From NCBI GenBank assembly GCA_013349285.1, contig DUZU01000023.1, forward strand, positions 1 to 49,876: DNA of 49,876 bases, written 5' to 3'. The position numbers and the translations under genes were made by a program. The DNA comes from Deltaproteobacteria bacterium (GTDB taxonomy: Bacteria > Desulfobacterota > Desulfobulbia > Desulfobulbales > Desulfurivibrionaceae). A model generated the notes under the pieces. That model saw only the letters and a program-made list of their open reading frames with translations. It was not told the DNA's origin and made no database searches. Position 1 is the first letter of the stretch; every line of letters starts with the position of its first letter. Shown here one piece after another: positions 26,528 through 34,646 of the stretch.

Positions 26528-26800
26528 CACCACTCCTCTCAGGCCACAAAAACAGCTAAGATCTACGCCAACCGACCATCAAACTAAGACCAAACGGGTA
26601 ATTACACCTAACAACATCAATACAAATCTTTCAATCATTTTAAACAGTAACACATTCGTCAAAAAAAATTCCAGCCAAAAAAATCTATCAGCCGACAGCC
26701 AGCAGGCAATTTAGATCAATGATCGTGGCATTTTCTTTTTTTTTCGGGTAATGATATGATCCTTGCACGAAAAATCATTCTCTTCAGATAGGAGGGCCAC

Positions 26801-27721
26801 ATGAAAACATCCTCAAAAATATATCTCCCCCTGCTTCTTATCATCTTACTCCTGCCCGGCTGCCTCACAAAAAAAACCACGGAAACCGACCAGGATCTTG
26901 CCGCAAAAGAGGCCCCGCAAAACAAACTTACCGGTGAGCAAATTCAACGCCTGCTGGGCAACAACACCATGGTCATGCACGAATCAGGGGAAAAGGCCAC
27001 CATTGAGATGTACGGCAACGGCAAACTTTATGCCGTAAAAAGTAAAACGGAAAAAAACGACGGGGTCTGGGGGGTTGAAGACGACCAGCTCTGTATCCAA
27101 TTCAAACGGTGGGGACACGGAGAGAAAATCTGTTACCGAGTAACCGACAACGGCAGCCACTATACGCTCACCACGAAAACAGGCCTTGAAACCGGTTATT
27201 TTACTGTGAGCAAAGGGGTGACGCGCAGCCAGGCCGCTGCCAGGAAAAAAACAAAGGGCAAACGCCGGGCCGCTTCGAGCGATGCCCCGGATGTTATCAT
27301 TGATGAACCGGAAGCAGATGAGCCCCAAGGACCAGCCATCCAGGAATCCACCCAAAGTTCATATAACCCCCAATCCGTCAAAACCGATCTGCGGATGATT
27401 TACCGGAACATGAGCCGGAACTGTCCGGGCTGCAATCTGCCCGACGTCGACCTCAGCGAAGCGAATCTGATCGGCGCCAATCTGGCCGGAGCTAACCTGA
27501 AACACGCCAACTTAAGCAAGGCCAACCTGAACCGGGCCAACTTGAAAGGCGCCATTCTGACCGGCGCCAACCTGGCCGGCGCTGATCTGGCCGGTGCCGA
27601 TTTGGCCGGAGCCGACCTGGAAGGGGCCGACCTGACCGACGCCAACCTGGACAGGGCCAACCTGAAAGGCGCCAATATCGACAACGCCATCGGCGTTAAC
27701 CTGGACCGGATCATCCGCTGA
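26801..27721 (+). CDS. Lipoprotein with C-terminal pentapeptide repeats
   Basis: 306 residues. Type II signal with lipobox LLPGC (Cys21). A middle globular part (~45-140, '[27 protein letters not shown]') is followed by a charged linker (~145-205) and ~17 pentapeptide repeats A(N/D)LxX from ~222 ('[18 protein letters not shown]') to 300. Such repeats fold into a right-handed four-sided helix. The combination of a membrane-anchored domain with a repeat helix suggests a structural or protein-binding role. The ribosome site is AGGAGGGCCAC. Confidence 0.88.
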   Translation: MKTSSKIYLPLLLIILLLPGCLTKKTTETDQDLAAKEAPQNKLTGEQIQRLLGNNTMVMHESGEKATIEMYGNGKLYAVKSKTEKNDGVWGVEDDQLCIQFKRWGHGEKICYRVTDNGSHYTLTTKTGLETGYFTVSKGVTRSQAAARKKTKGKRRAASSDAPDVIIDEPEADEPQGPAIQESTQSSYNPQSVKTDLRMIYRNMSRNCPGCNLPDVDLSEANLIGANLAGANLKHANLSKANLNRANLKGAILTGANLAGADLAGADLAGADLEGADLTDANLDRANLKGANIDNAIGVNLDRIIR

Positions 27722-27747
27722 CGGAAACCGGACATCATTAGCAGGTC

Positions 27748-28272
27748 ATGAACGCAACATCTTGCCGACCCCAAAGAGAGGTCTACACCATCGGCCACTC
27801 CAACCACTCGGTCACGGCATTTTGCGACCTGCTCGCCGGCCATGATCTTCAAATCGTGGTCGATGTCCGGTCGTCACCTTTTTCCAAACATGTACCCCAG
27901 TTCAACAAAAAAGAGATCGCCCCGGCTTTAACCGGCCAAAACCGCCAATATCTCTTTATGGGCGATCTGGTGGGCGGCAAGCCCGCCGACCCCAAATGGT
28001 ACGATGAGCGGGCCAAGGTCCGCTACGACCTGCTGGCGCAAAGCACCTCTTTCCAACAAGGCATAGAGCGAATTCTAAAGGGGGTTGATCAGGGCTATCG
28101 AATTGTGCTGATGTGCGCCGAGGAAAATCCGTTGCAATGCCACCGCCACCTGCTGATCGCCCGCACCCTGGAACAGGAAAAAAAGACTGCGGTTCTGCAC
28201 CTGCGTGGCGATGGCGCCCTACTCAGGGCTCGGGATTTCCTGGCATCGGCGGAGCAACTCAAACTGTTTTAA
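27748..28272 (+). CDS. DUF488 family protein
   Basis: 174 residues. 'VYTIGHSNHSVTAFCDLLAGHDLQIVVDVRSSPFSKHVPQFNK' and the C-terminal 'RIVLMCAEENPLQCHRHLLIARTL' give the two conserved blocks (TIGHS; CaExxxxCHR) of DUF488. The biochemical role is not established in the family. It may share the lipoprotein transcript (26-bp gap). No clear ribosome site was seen. Confidence 0.85.
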   Translation: MNATSCRPQREVYTIGHSNHSVTAFCDLLAGHDLQIVVDVRSSPFSKHVPQFNKKEIAPALTGQNRQYLFMGDLVGGKPADPKWYDERAKVRYDLLAQSTSFQQGIERILKGVDQGYRIVLMCAEENPLQCHRHLLIARTLEQEKKTAVLHLRGDGALLRARDFLASAEQLKLF

Positions 28273-28296
28273 AAGGCGGCCCGCCGAGATAAATCT

Positions 28297-28554
28297 CTAC
28301 TTGGCCCGCCGCATGGCCGGGGAGGGCGCCGTGGACAGCATGGGCGCCAGGGCAAGGAATGGATAAAAAAACCAGCGCCAGCGGCCGAACATCCTGACCA
28401 CGTTGTCGGTGCACCGGCAGCAATCACAACTTATGGTCCCATCTTTTTCCTGGCTCAGCCATTGATGCTCGGCCAACAGAAAAACATGGGCATTGGCCTT
28501 GGCGCAATCAAAGCACAGCCACTGTACATTTCCGTTGATTTCCCACTTTTGCAT
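28297..28554 (-). CDS. Small cysteine-rich membrane-anchored protein, unrecognised
   Basis: 85 residues. Two cysteine pairs, 'LCFDCAK' and 'SCDCCRCTDN', look like a zinc ribbon. A C-terminal hydrophobic stretch ('WRWFFYPFLALAPMLSTAPS', ~60-79) could anchor it. The ribosome site AAGAAGGGAAGG just before the ATG supports a real gene. It is convergent with DUF488 and downstream of the NlpC/P60 gene on the same strand. Confidence 0.55.
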   Translation of the reverse strand: MQKWEINGNVQWLCFDCAKANAHVFLLAEHQWLSQEKDGTISCDCCRCTDNVVRMFGRWRWFFYPFLALAPMLSTAPSPAMRRAK

Positions 28555-28693
28555 AGCCTTCCCTTCTTGCCTGTTACCCTTGCTGATTATCTAAAAAAAG
28601 AACTTACCCTGCTTATCGGTCTTTTTTTTGATTTCATTACCGGCAATGATAAAATGAGCAAGCCTTAGGAAGAAAATCTTAGAAGAACCCGAC

Positions 28694-29518
28694 CTAACCC
28701 TGCCGCCGCAAGTAGGTGCGGGCTCCCACAAAGCGTTTCCGGAAATAACCGTTGGCCAGGGAAGCAGTGCGGATGGTCTTGCCCTTTCGCGGCGCATGGA
28801 TGAAGCTGCCATCGCCGGTGTAAATCCCGACATGGGTAACCCGCTTCCCGCCGTTGGTGGCAAAAAAAACCAGATCCCCGGGCCGCAACTCGTCGACGGC
28901 CACCGGCCTGCCGCCCTGAAACTGGGCTCGGGAATTACGGGGCAGGTTCAGGCCGTTCATCCTGTAAACCGTCATGGTCAAGCCGCTGCAATCAAAGCCG
29001 GTTTTAATCGATTCACCGCCCCAGCGATAGGGAATCCCGATAAAGTTACGGGCCGTTCGCACCAGATGATCCCGCATGGCCGGGCCGTTGTAGCGGCGGA
29101 TTGCGGCGGCGGCATAGGCGGCCGGATCGACAATATAATAATTATCGATAATTTTTGCGTTGCGCAACTGCAAGGCGCGCATGCGGGCCGCCTTGGCCGT
29201 GCTAAAATCGCCAAACCTGACCTTGTAAAGTCCGCTGGCGTGCTGAAAGTAATAGGCATCAAGACCAAGCCCATCCAGCTTCGCCATCAAGCCCACGGCA
29301 TTATCCAGATTGCCAAAGGCGCCGACCTGGATGGTATAACCGACCAGGGGCAAATCATCCGCCGCCTCCGGGGCAAGATCAGCCTTGGTCTCGACCTGAA
29401 ACGAACCGCTGAAGCCGCCACAACCGGCGGCCAATACCAACAGCCAGCAACACAACAACCGGCTGACCGCCTGAGCCGCCGTCATCAACATTTTCCGCCC
29501 CCGCCGTGCAGGCTCCAT
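28694..29518 (-). CDS. SPOR + NlpC/P60 lipoprotein (peptidoglycan hydrolase)
   Basis: 274 residues. Type II signal ending 'LVLAAGC' (Cys ~33). SPOR-like domain ~58-135 ('YTIQVGAFGNLDNAVGLMAKL', 'YKVRFGDFSTAKAARM') that binds denuded glycan strands. NlpC/P60 domain ~150-270 with catalytic 'FDCSGLT', 'HVGIYTGDGSFIHA' and the downstream residues intact. It likely cuts D-Glu-DAP bonds at sites of septal or remodelled wall. ATG 29518 follows GAGGGAGTGG, 10 bp downstream of the WYL gene stop, so the two may be cotranscribed. Confidence 0.9.
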   Translation of the reverse strand: MEPARRGRKMLMTAAQAVSRLLCCWLLVLAAGCGGFSGSFQVETKADLAPEAADDLPLVGYTIQVGAFGNLDNAVGLMAKLDGLGLDAYYFQHASGLYKVRFGDFSTAKAARMRALQLRNAKIIDNYYIVDPAAYAAAAIRRYNGPAMRDHLVRTARNFIGIPYRWGGESIKTGFDCSGLTMTVYRMNGLNLPRNSRAQFQGGRPVAVDELRPGDLVFFATNGGKRVTHVGIYTGDGSFIHAPRKGKTIRTASLANGYFRKRFVGARTYLRRQG

Positions 29519-29528
29519 ATCCACTCCC

Positions 29529-30515
29529 TCAAGTTTGGTAACAGGCCAACATGGCGGCCAATTCCGCCTGGACCGCCGCCGCAAGCTCCGGCGGGCCGAG
29601 CACCTTGACCCCGCGCCCCCAGGACAACAACCATCGCTTCACCTCAAAAACATGCCGAACCGGAAAACTCAAAATCAGGCCGTCATCCTGATCCAGAACC
29701 ACTGCCTGGCCGGGATGCCATTGCCGCTCCATGACATAGGGCGCATGCTCGCGGTCAAACCAGACCCGCACCTCAAACTCCTTTTCCCCGGCAAAAATAC
29801 CAAAACGCTGACCGCCATATCTTTCATAATCAAAATCTTCGGGCAGCTCAAATGATTCATTCAATAACCTGCTCTCCTTGATTCTCGAAACGGCAAAGGT
29901 CAACACCTTGCCCCGCAAGTGGCAATGGCCGACCAGGTACCACTCCCCCTGGTAACGCACCAGATGATAGGGCGCAACCCGCCGCACCGTGGCAGCCTCT
30001 GTACCGGGCTTTAAATATGCTATCTCAAGCAGCCGATTGCGATGGAGGCCGTCGGAGAGCTGCTGCCAGACCAGGGGATCTATCCTGGTCTGGTGGTCGG
30101 CAACCACGCTGAGCCTGTTCTCCACCCAGGCCGGCTGCACCGAAACTTTTTCCGGCAGCGAGGCCTCGATCTTCTGGAAAACGCTCTGCAGGGCCTGATA
30201 GATCGGGGTGTCCTCATGTTGCTTCAGAGCCTTTTCCGCGATGCAGATGGCAAACAGGTCGCTTTCGTTGAGGGAGATGGCGGGCAGGGCGTAATTTTCT
30301 TCGGTGTAATAGTAGCCCCTTTTTACTGAATCGTAGGCAATGGGCGCGTCCCGCTGATTGCGGAGATAATCGATATCCCGAAGAATACTCTTGGGGCTGA
30401 CCTCATATTCGGCAGCCATGGAAGTGCAGTTGGCCAACAGCCCGCCGCGCATTCCCTCCCTGATCTTGCGGTCGATAAAAAGCAGTCTTAAAAGTTGATT
30501 TTTGTCTTTTGCCAT
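29529..30515 (-). CDS. WYL-domain transcriptional regulator (YafY-like)
   Basis: 328 residues. N-terminal winged helix ~1-75 ('SMAAEYEVSPKSILRDIDYLRNQ'), WYL ligand-binding domain ~150-235 ('RNRLLEIAYLKPGTEAATVRRVAPYHLVRYQGEWYLVGHCHLRG'), and the C-terminal WCX domain. WYL proteins are often repressors or activators answering to nucleic-acid ligands or DNA damage, and some control phage defence. The palindrome between this gene and the divergent small gene is a likely operator. It shares a strand with the NlpC/P60 gene, possibly one transcript. Confidence 0.9.
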   Translation of the reverse strand: MAKDKNQLLRLLFIDRKIREGMRGGLLANCTSMAAEYEVSPKSILRDIDYLRNQRDAPIAYDSVKRGYYYTEENYALPAISLNESDLFAICIAEKALKQHEDTPIYQALQSVFQKIEASLPEKVSVQPAWVENRLSVVADHQTRIDPLVWQQLSDGLHRNRLLEIAYLKPGTEAATVRRVAPYHLVRYQGEWYLVGHCHLRGKVLTFAVSRIKESRLLNESFELPEDFDYERYGGQRFGIFAGEKEFEVRVWFDREHAPYVMERQWHPGQAVVLDQDDGLILSFPVRHVFEVKRWLLSWGRGVKVLGPPELAAAVQAELAAMLACYQT

Positions 30516-30537
30516 TTTTTTTATTTTTTCTCAGACC

Positions 30538-30556
30538 TAGGACACTATTTGTCCTA
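30538..30556. promoter_or_regulatory. Perfect palindromic operator, likely for the WYL regulator
   Basis: TAGGACA-ctatt-TGTCCTA, 7-bp arms and a 5-base spacer, 23 bp before the WYL start and 63 bp before the divergent small gene. It fits a dimer-binding site controlling both. Confidence 0.65.
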
Positions 30557-30618
30557 CCCCCCATGTTAAACTCCGGGTAACAGAAAATGCAATGGATCTT
30601 TTTCAAAGGAGAACAACA

Positions 30619-30837
30619 ATGACCGAGCAACGTTACGATTTTGTCCAGGGCTTCATGGCGGCAATCAACCTCTACGGAGAAAATCCCTTTGCCGGAGAAG
30701 AGGGGCGGCTGGAATTTGAATCAGGCCTCGCCGTATTAACCGCCCACGACAGACATGGGGCGCGCCCCGCGCTGCCCTATGAAAAATATCTGGAGATCCC
30801 TACCTATATCAGGCTTGGCAAAAATCTGCATATTTGA
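30619..30837 (+). CDS. Small protein of unknown function, divergent from WYL
   Basis: 72 residues, soluble, 'RYDFVQGFMAAINLYGENPFAGEEGRLEFESGLAVLTAHDRHGARPALPYEKYLEIP'. A good ribosome site (AAAGGAGAACAAC) precedes ATG 30619. There is no family I recognise. Placement opposite the WYL gene across the shared palindrome makes it a candidate target of that regulator. Confidence 0.65.
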   Translation: MTEQRYDFVQGFMAAINLYGENPFAGEEGRLEFESGLAVLTAHDRHGARPALPYEKYLEIPTYIRLGKNLHI

Positions 30838-30844
30838 ACCCGGC

Positions 30845-31033
30845 CTACGCGTCGACGCCGGTTTTAAGGCCGAGATTTTTTTTATGCCCGGAGCAACCGG
30901 CCCATAATACCCGGACCGCTTTATCACCGTACTTCACCATCTCGGCCACCGGGCAAAACAAATCGCCGGGATTTTGCCGCCCATATCCCGCTGCCCACAA
31001 GTTAAGGCCTTGGCTTGCCCCTATTTTCATCAT
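30845..31033 (-). CDS. Possible small protein with two cysteines
   Basis: 62 residues; 'GDLFCPVAEMVKYGDKAVRVLWAGCSGHKKNLGLKT' reads like a conserved small soluble domain, and AAGG lies before the start. It is convergent with the preceding small gene by 7 bp. The evidence is composition only; the frame could be accidental, although the opposite-strand frame looks less protein-like. Confidence 0.35.
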   Translation of the reverse strand: MMKIGASQGLNLWAAGYGRQNPGDLFCPVAEMVKYGDKAVRVLWAGCSGHKKNLGLKTGVDA

Positions 31034-31109
31034 GCCTTATAATTAATAATAGATGAAATCTGTGGAGCAGAGTTAATCACCAAACAACTTACGGCAGGCC
31101 AAGGCATCG

Positions 31110-32330
31110 ATGATCAAGAAAGTAAAAATTGAAGATTTGCGGCCCGGCATGTTCATAGAGCGGTTTGACTGCAAGTGGACCCAGCACCCCTTTATCTTCA
31201 ACCACAAAAAAATAACCTCATTCAAGACCATCGACCGGCTCAACAACTGGGGAGTTACCCATGTCTTCATCAACACGGACCAGGGCCTCAATGCCAGCGA
31301 AAGCCCTCCCCCCAAACCGGAATTACACCTCAAGCTCACCCAGCAAACCAGCCCGGAGCAAATGCGGGTCGCCAAAGAAATCCACCACATTCCCCTGCAC
31401 CACGAAATCGCCCGGGCAAAACGCATCCGCGAAAAAGCCAACCAGGCCGCCCATGAAATCATGCGAGACGTGCAATGCGGCAAGAAAATCAAAACGGAAG
31501 AAGCCTATAACGTTATTACGGAAATGGACAATTCGATCTGCCACAGCAAGGACGCCCTCCTCCTGCTCATGCGGGTCAGAAGCAAAGATGAATATACCTT
31601 TGAACACTCGGTTGGGGTTTGCGCCCTGTTGCTGGCCTTCTGCCGCTCCCTGGGCCTGGACGATGAAACGACCAGACTCATCGGCCTGGGCGGCCTGCTC
31701 CATGACGTAGGCAAGATGGCGATCCCCATGGATATTCTCAACAAACCCGCCGCCTTAAACAATGATGAATTTGAAAAGGTCAAACACCATGTCATCTACT
31801 GCCGGGAAATCCTGGCCAACACCCACAACATCCCCCACACCGCGGCGCTGATCGCATCCCAGCACCACGAACGATTCGACGGCAGCGGCTACCCCTATGG
31901 TCTTGTCGGCGATGAGATCAGCAACGGCGGCCAGATGGCGGCCATCGTCGATGTTTTTGACGCCCTGACCTCGGACCGCTGCTACCGACAGGGTATTGAT
32001 CAGGTTGAGGTCTTAAAGAAGATTTACGAATGGGGGGAAACCCATTTCAATCAGGAGCTCAGCCAACGCTTCATCAAATGCATCGGCATTTATCCGGTCG
32101 GCACCGTGGTCCAGTTGGAAAGCGGCTTTATCGGGGTCGTGGCGGAATCAACCGACCACCTGCTGCAACCGGTGGTCCGAATCATTCACGACACCATCCG
32201 CGACCGGCCCGTGTCCCAGCGCGACATCGACCTGTCCCGCCCGGAGAGCAGCGGCGGCGACCGGATCGTGGGATACGAATCAGTCAGACGCTGGCGAATC
32301 AATCCCTATAAAATTCTCGGCATCACCTAG
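31110..32330 (+). CDS. HD-GYP cyclic-di-GMP phosphodiesterase
   Basis: 406 residues. N-terminal DUF3391-like region (1-100, 'IEDLRPGMFIERFDCKWTQHPF'), HD-GYP domain ~150-320 with metal motifs 'GLLHDVGKMAIPMDILNK', 'HHERFDGSGYPYGLVGDEI' (the GYP signature) and 'AAIVDVFDALTSDRCYR', then a C-terminal beta region ('YPVGTVVQLESGFIGVV'). It hydrolyses c-di-GMP, lowering the signal that favours sessile growth. All metal ligands appear intact. A convergent PilZ gene lies 75 bp away. Confidence 0.94.
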   Translation: MIKKVKIEDLRPGMFIERFDCKWTQHPFIFNHKKITSFKTIDRLNNWGVTHVFINTDQGLNASESPPPKPELHLKLTQQTSPEQMRVAKEIHHIPLHHEIARAKRIREKANQAAHEIMRDVQCGKKIKTEEAYNVITEMDNSICHSKDALLLLMRVRSKDEYTFEHSVGVCALLLAFCRSLGLDDETTRLIGLGGLLHDVGKMAIPMDILNKPAALNNDEFEKVKHHVIYCREILANTHNIPHTAALIASQHHERFDGSGYPYGLVGDEISNGGQMAAIVDVFDALTSDRCYRQGIDQVEVLKKIYEWGETHFNQELSQRFIKCIGIYPVGTVVQLESGFIGVVAESTDHLLQPVVRIIHDTIRDRPVSQRDIDLSRPESSGGDRIVGYESVRRWRINPYKILGIT

Positions 32331-32405
32331 GCAACGTTTAGTTGCCGAGTTGGCCAATCCCGCTAAAATCCGGCTCGTCCGGCCGACCAAACCGCCTCTT
32401 TCGCC

Positions 32406-32783
32406 CTACTGTTTTTTATCCATGAGCGAGGAAAGCTGCTGATAGCTATCCGCGGACATCTCCTCAAACATACAGCCGAAGCTGATATTGCTGAGCTCCG
32501 GATGATCAAGCATCCACCGTATTTTCAAAGGAATGGCCGCGTCGCACAACAGGCCGTCAACCCCCGTCAGCCGGGTGAGGATTAAACAACTCCCTTCGGC
32601 AAGGCTGCTGGGTAATTGATCGCGCTTGATTGAAAACTGAATACCGCCGAGACTCAGATTTAGAATCGCCGCACAAAACGATCCCTGGCCAAGATCGGGA
32701 AAGACAAAAACACCGTTGACCCCATCTGCCAGGGAAAAATAGATCCGATCATACTTTCGCTTGTCGCTTCCATCTGCAACCAT
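32406..32783 (-). CDS. PilZ-domain protein (c-di-GMP receptor)
   Basis: 125 residues, a stand-alone PilZ domain. The 'KRKYDRIYFS' stretch supplies the RxxxR-type motif in relaxed form, and 'NLSLGGIQF' gives the (D/N)xSxxG motif. Its nearness to the HD-GYP gene suggests both belong to one c-di-GMP circuit, but they are transcribed toward each other. The ribosome site AAGGAGAATCA is excellent. Confidence 0.85.
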   Translation of the reverse strand: MVADGSDKRKYDRIYFSLADGVNGVFVFPDLGQGSFCAAILNLSLGGIQFSIKRDQLPSSLAEGSCLILTRLTGVDGLLCDAAIPLKIRWMLDHPELSNISFGCMFEEMSADSYQQLSSLMDKKQ

Positions 32784-32859
32784 TGATTCTCCTTGGCGAA
32801 CCCGATGACAAGGGGTAAAAACAAAATATTATTGAAGCATGCCGCAATTAATGTCAATT

Positions 32860-32873
32860 ACCATATAATATGG
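32860..32873. promoter_or_regulatory. Palindrome with embedded TATAAT
   Basis: CCATAT-A-ATATGG is a perfect palindrome containing TATAAT, ~115 bp before the APH-like gene. It may be a -10 element covered by an operator. No good -35 is at 17 bases. Confidence 0.35.
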
Positions 32874-32985
32874 TTCTAGCGCTTGGCAAGAAGCCGTTAA
32901 CGGAACGAGTACTTTTTCATAAAAAAAATTTACGGCAAAGCCATATCAACCTCAACCAAAATTCACATCAGCCGAGGAGCATTGT

Positions 32986-34083
32986 TTGGCCTTAATCAAC
33001 TCAGTCGCCCAAAAATTTTCATTTCCCGGCCCCATCGTCAAGGTAACTGAATTTGGCTCAGGCAATGTCAACGACACCTTTCTGGTTAACATCGACCATC
33101 TCCCCGGCCCGGATAAATTCATCCTGCAACGGATCAATCCCACGGTTTTCCCGGAGCCGGAACTGATCATGCGCAACCTGCGGGTCTTGACCGAGCATGT
33201 GCAACATAAACTCGCCACGGGACCGGCGCAAAACCGCCGCTGGCAGCTGCCGGCCATCATCGCCACCCGCGAGGGCCAGGATTTTTACCGCCACCACGAC
33301 AACTCATTCTGGCGCGCCTTAACCTTTATCGAGCAAACGGCAAGCCATGAGATAATCCAATCAGAGCACCAGGCCGAACAGGCCGGCCGCGCCCTGGGCA
33401 TATTTCATTGCCTGTCGCATGACCTGCCGCCCGACAAGCTCTACGACACCCTGCCCGGCTTCCATGTCACCCCGAACTACCTGGCCCACTACGATCGGAT
33501 GGCCCTACAGCCTGCCACCGGCAACCGCGGGGCAGATCTTACCTTCTGCCGGCAATTCATCGACCAGCGCCGAGCCGGCGTTGATATTCTCGAAAAAGCC
33601 CTCCGGCAAGGCGTCCTCCGGCAACGCATTATCCACGGCGACCCCAAGGCGGCAAACATCCTTTTTGACCAAACCAGCCAACAAGCGGTGAGCATCATTG
33701 ATCTCGACACCACCAAGGCGGGGCTGATCCATTATGATATCGGCGACTGCCTGCGCTCCTGCTGCAACCCGGCGGGGGAAGACGGCGAGCACGGCCGCAT
33801 CGAATTCAGACTCGACCTGGCCGGCTCGATCCTTCAAGGCTACCTCAAAGAGGTGCGCTCATTTTTCACGGCCGGCGACTACGACTACATTTATGACGCG
33901 GTCAGGCTGATCGCCTTTGAGCTGGGCCTGCGCTTTTTCAGCGACCACCTTGCCGGGGATCGCTATTTTAAAACCAGGCGGCCGGACCATAATCTCGACC
34001 GGGCCATGGGCCAGTTTACCCTTTGCGCAAGCATTGAGGCCCGGGAAAAAAAGATCCGCGCCCTGATCAAGGAACAGCAATAG
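32986..34083 (+). CDS. Aminoglycoside phosphotransferase-fold kinase (NahK-like)
   Basis: 365 residues. 'GSGNVNDTFLVNI' (nucleotide loop), 'RIIHGDPKAANILFD' (catalytic loop, HGDxKxxN) and 'VSIIDLDTTKAGLIHYDIGDCLRSC' (metal-binding D). The overall pattern is close to N-acetylhexosamine 1-kinases and related sugar kinases rather than drug-resistance APH. It starts at TTG 32986 after GAGGAG. A DOMON-like gene starts 2 bp after its stop, so the two form an operon. The exact substrate is not determined. Confidence 0.85.
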   Translation: MALINSVAQKFSFPGPIVKVTEFGSGNVNDTFLVNIDHLPGPDKFILQRINPTVFPEPELIMRNLRVLTEHVQHKLATGPAQNRRWQLPAIIATREGQDFYRHHDNSFWRALTFIEQTASHEIIQSEHQAEQAGRALGIFHCLSHDLPPDKLYDTLPGFHVTPNYLAHYDRMALQPATGNRGADLTFCRQFIDQRRAGVDILEKALRQGVLRQRIIHGDPKAANILFDQTSQQAVSIIDLDTTKAGLIHYDIGDCLRSCCNPAGEDGEHGRIEFRLDLAGSILQGYLKEVRSFFTAGDYDYIYDAVRLIAFELGLRFFSDHLAGDRYFKTRRPDHNLDRAMGQFTLCASIEAREKKIRALIKEQQ

Positions 34084-34085
34084 CC

Positions 34086-34616
34086 GTGAGCCGCTTCAGC
34101 CTGCAACCCTTTTGCGCCCGCGACCTCAATGCCTTTGCCCTGGGCGGCGACCTCAGTCGCGCAGACAATACCTGCCGCATCCGCTATGAACTAAGCGGCC
34201 CCCTGGCCTTGCTCCAGATCCAGCCGCCGGCGACGCCGACCGCGCGCAAAGATCAACTCTGGCAGGAGACCTGCTTTGAGATGTTCTGGAAAAAACCAGG
34301 GGAGGCGGGCTATTGGGAGCTCAACGTCTCTCCGGCCGGCCACTGGAATGTTTATGGCTTTACCGGCTACCGCGAAGGCATGGCGCCGGAGACAAGAATC
34401 ACCGGGTTGACCGTCAACACCCAACAGAGCCCGGAGCTGCTTGCCCTTGAGCTGATCATTGACCTCGGCCCCCTGCTGCCCGGCCCGACGCAGCTTGAGT
34501 TCGGCATCAGCGCCATCCTGGCCCACCGTGACCGAACCAAGAGCTTCTGGGCTCTGGCCCACGGGGCAGACCAGCCTGATTTCCACCGGCAGGATGGCTT
34601 TCGCCTGCGCCTCTGA
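34086..34616 (+). CDS. DOMON-like domain protein
   Basis: 176 residues, GTG start. Beta-sandwich pattern 'RIRYELSGPLALLQIQPPA...RKDQLWQETCFEMFWKKPGEAGYWELNVSPAGHWNVYGFTGYREGM' is characteristic of DOMON-like proteins of unknown function that bind sugars or haem in related families. There is no signal peptide. Its tight link (2-bp gap) to the sugar-kinase-like gene hints at carbohydrate metabolism. Confidence 0.8.
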   Translation: MSRFSLQPFCARDLNAFALGGDLSRADNTCRIRYELSGPLALLQIQPPATPTARKDQLWQETCFEMFWKKPGEAGYWELNVSPAGHWNVYGFTGYREGMAPETRITGLTVNTQQSPELLALELIIDLGPLLPGPTQLEFGISAILAHRDRTKSFWALAHGADQPDFHRQDGFRLRL

Positions 34617-34646
34617 TCCGAATCGAGCTACCGGCCGATTACAATC

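Noticed and set aside
30834-31046. 70-codon plus-strand frame beside the WYL region
   Set aside because: Pro/Ala-rich with no ribosome site; the opposite-strand 62-codon frame reads more like a protein, though even that one is only tentative.
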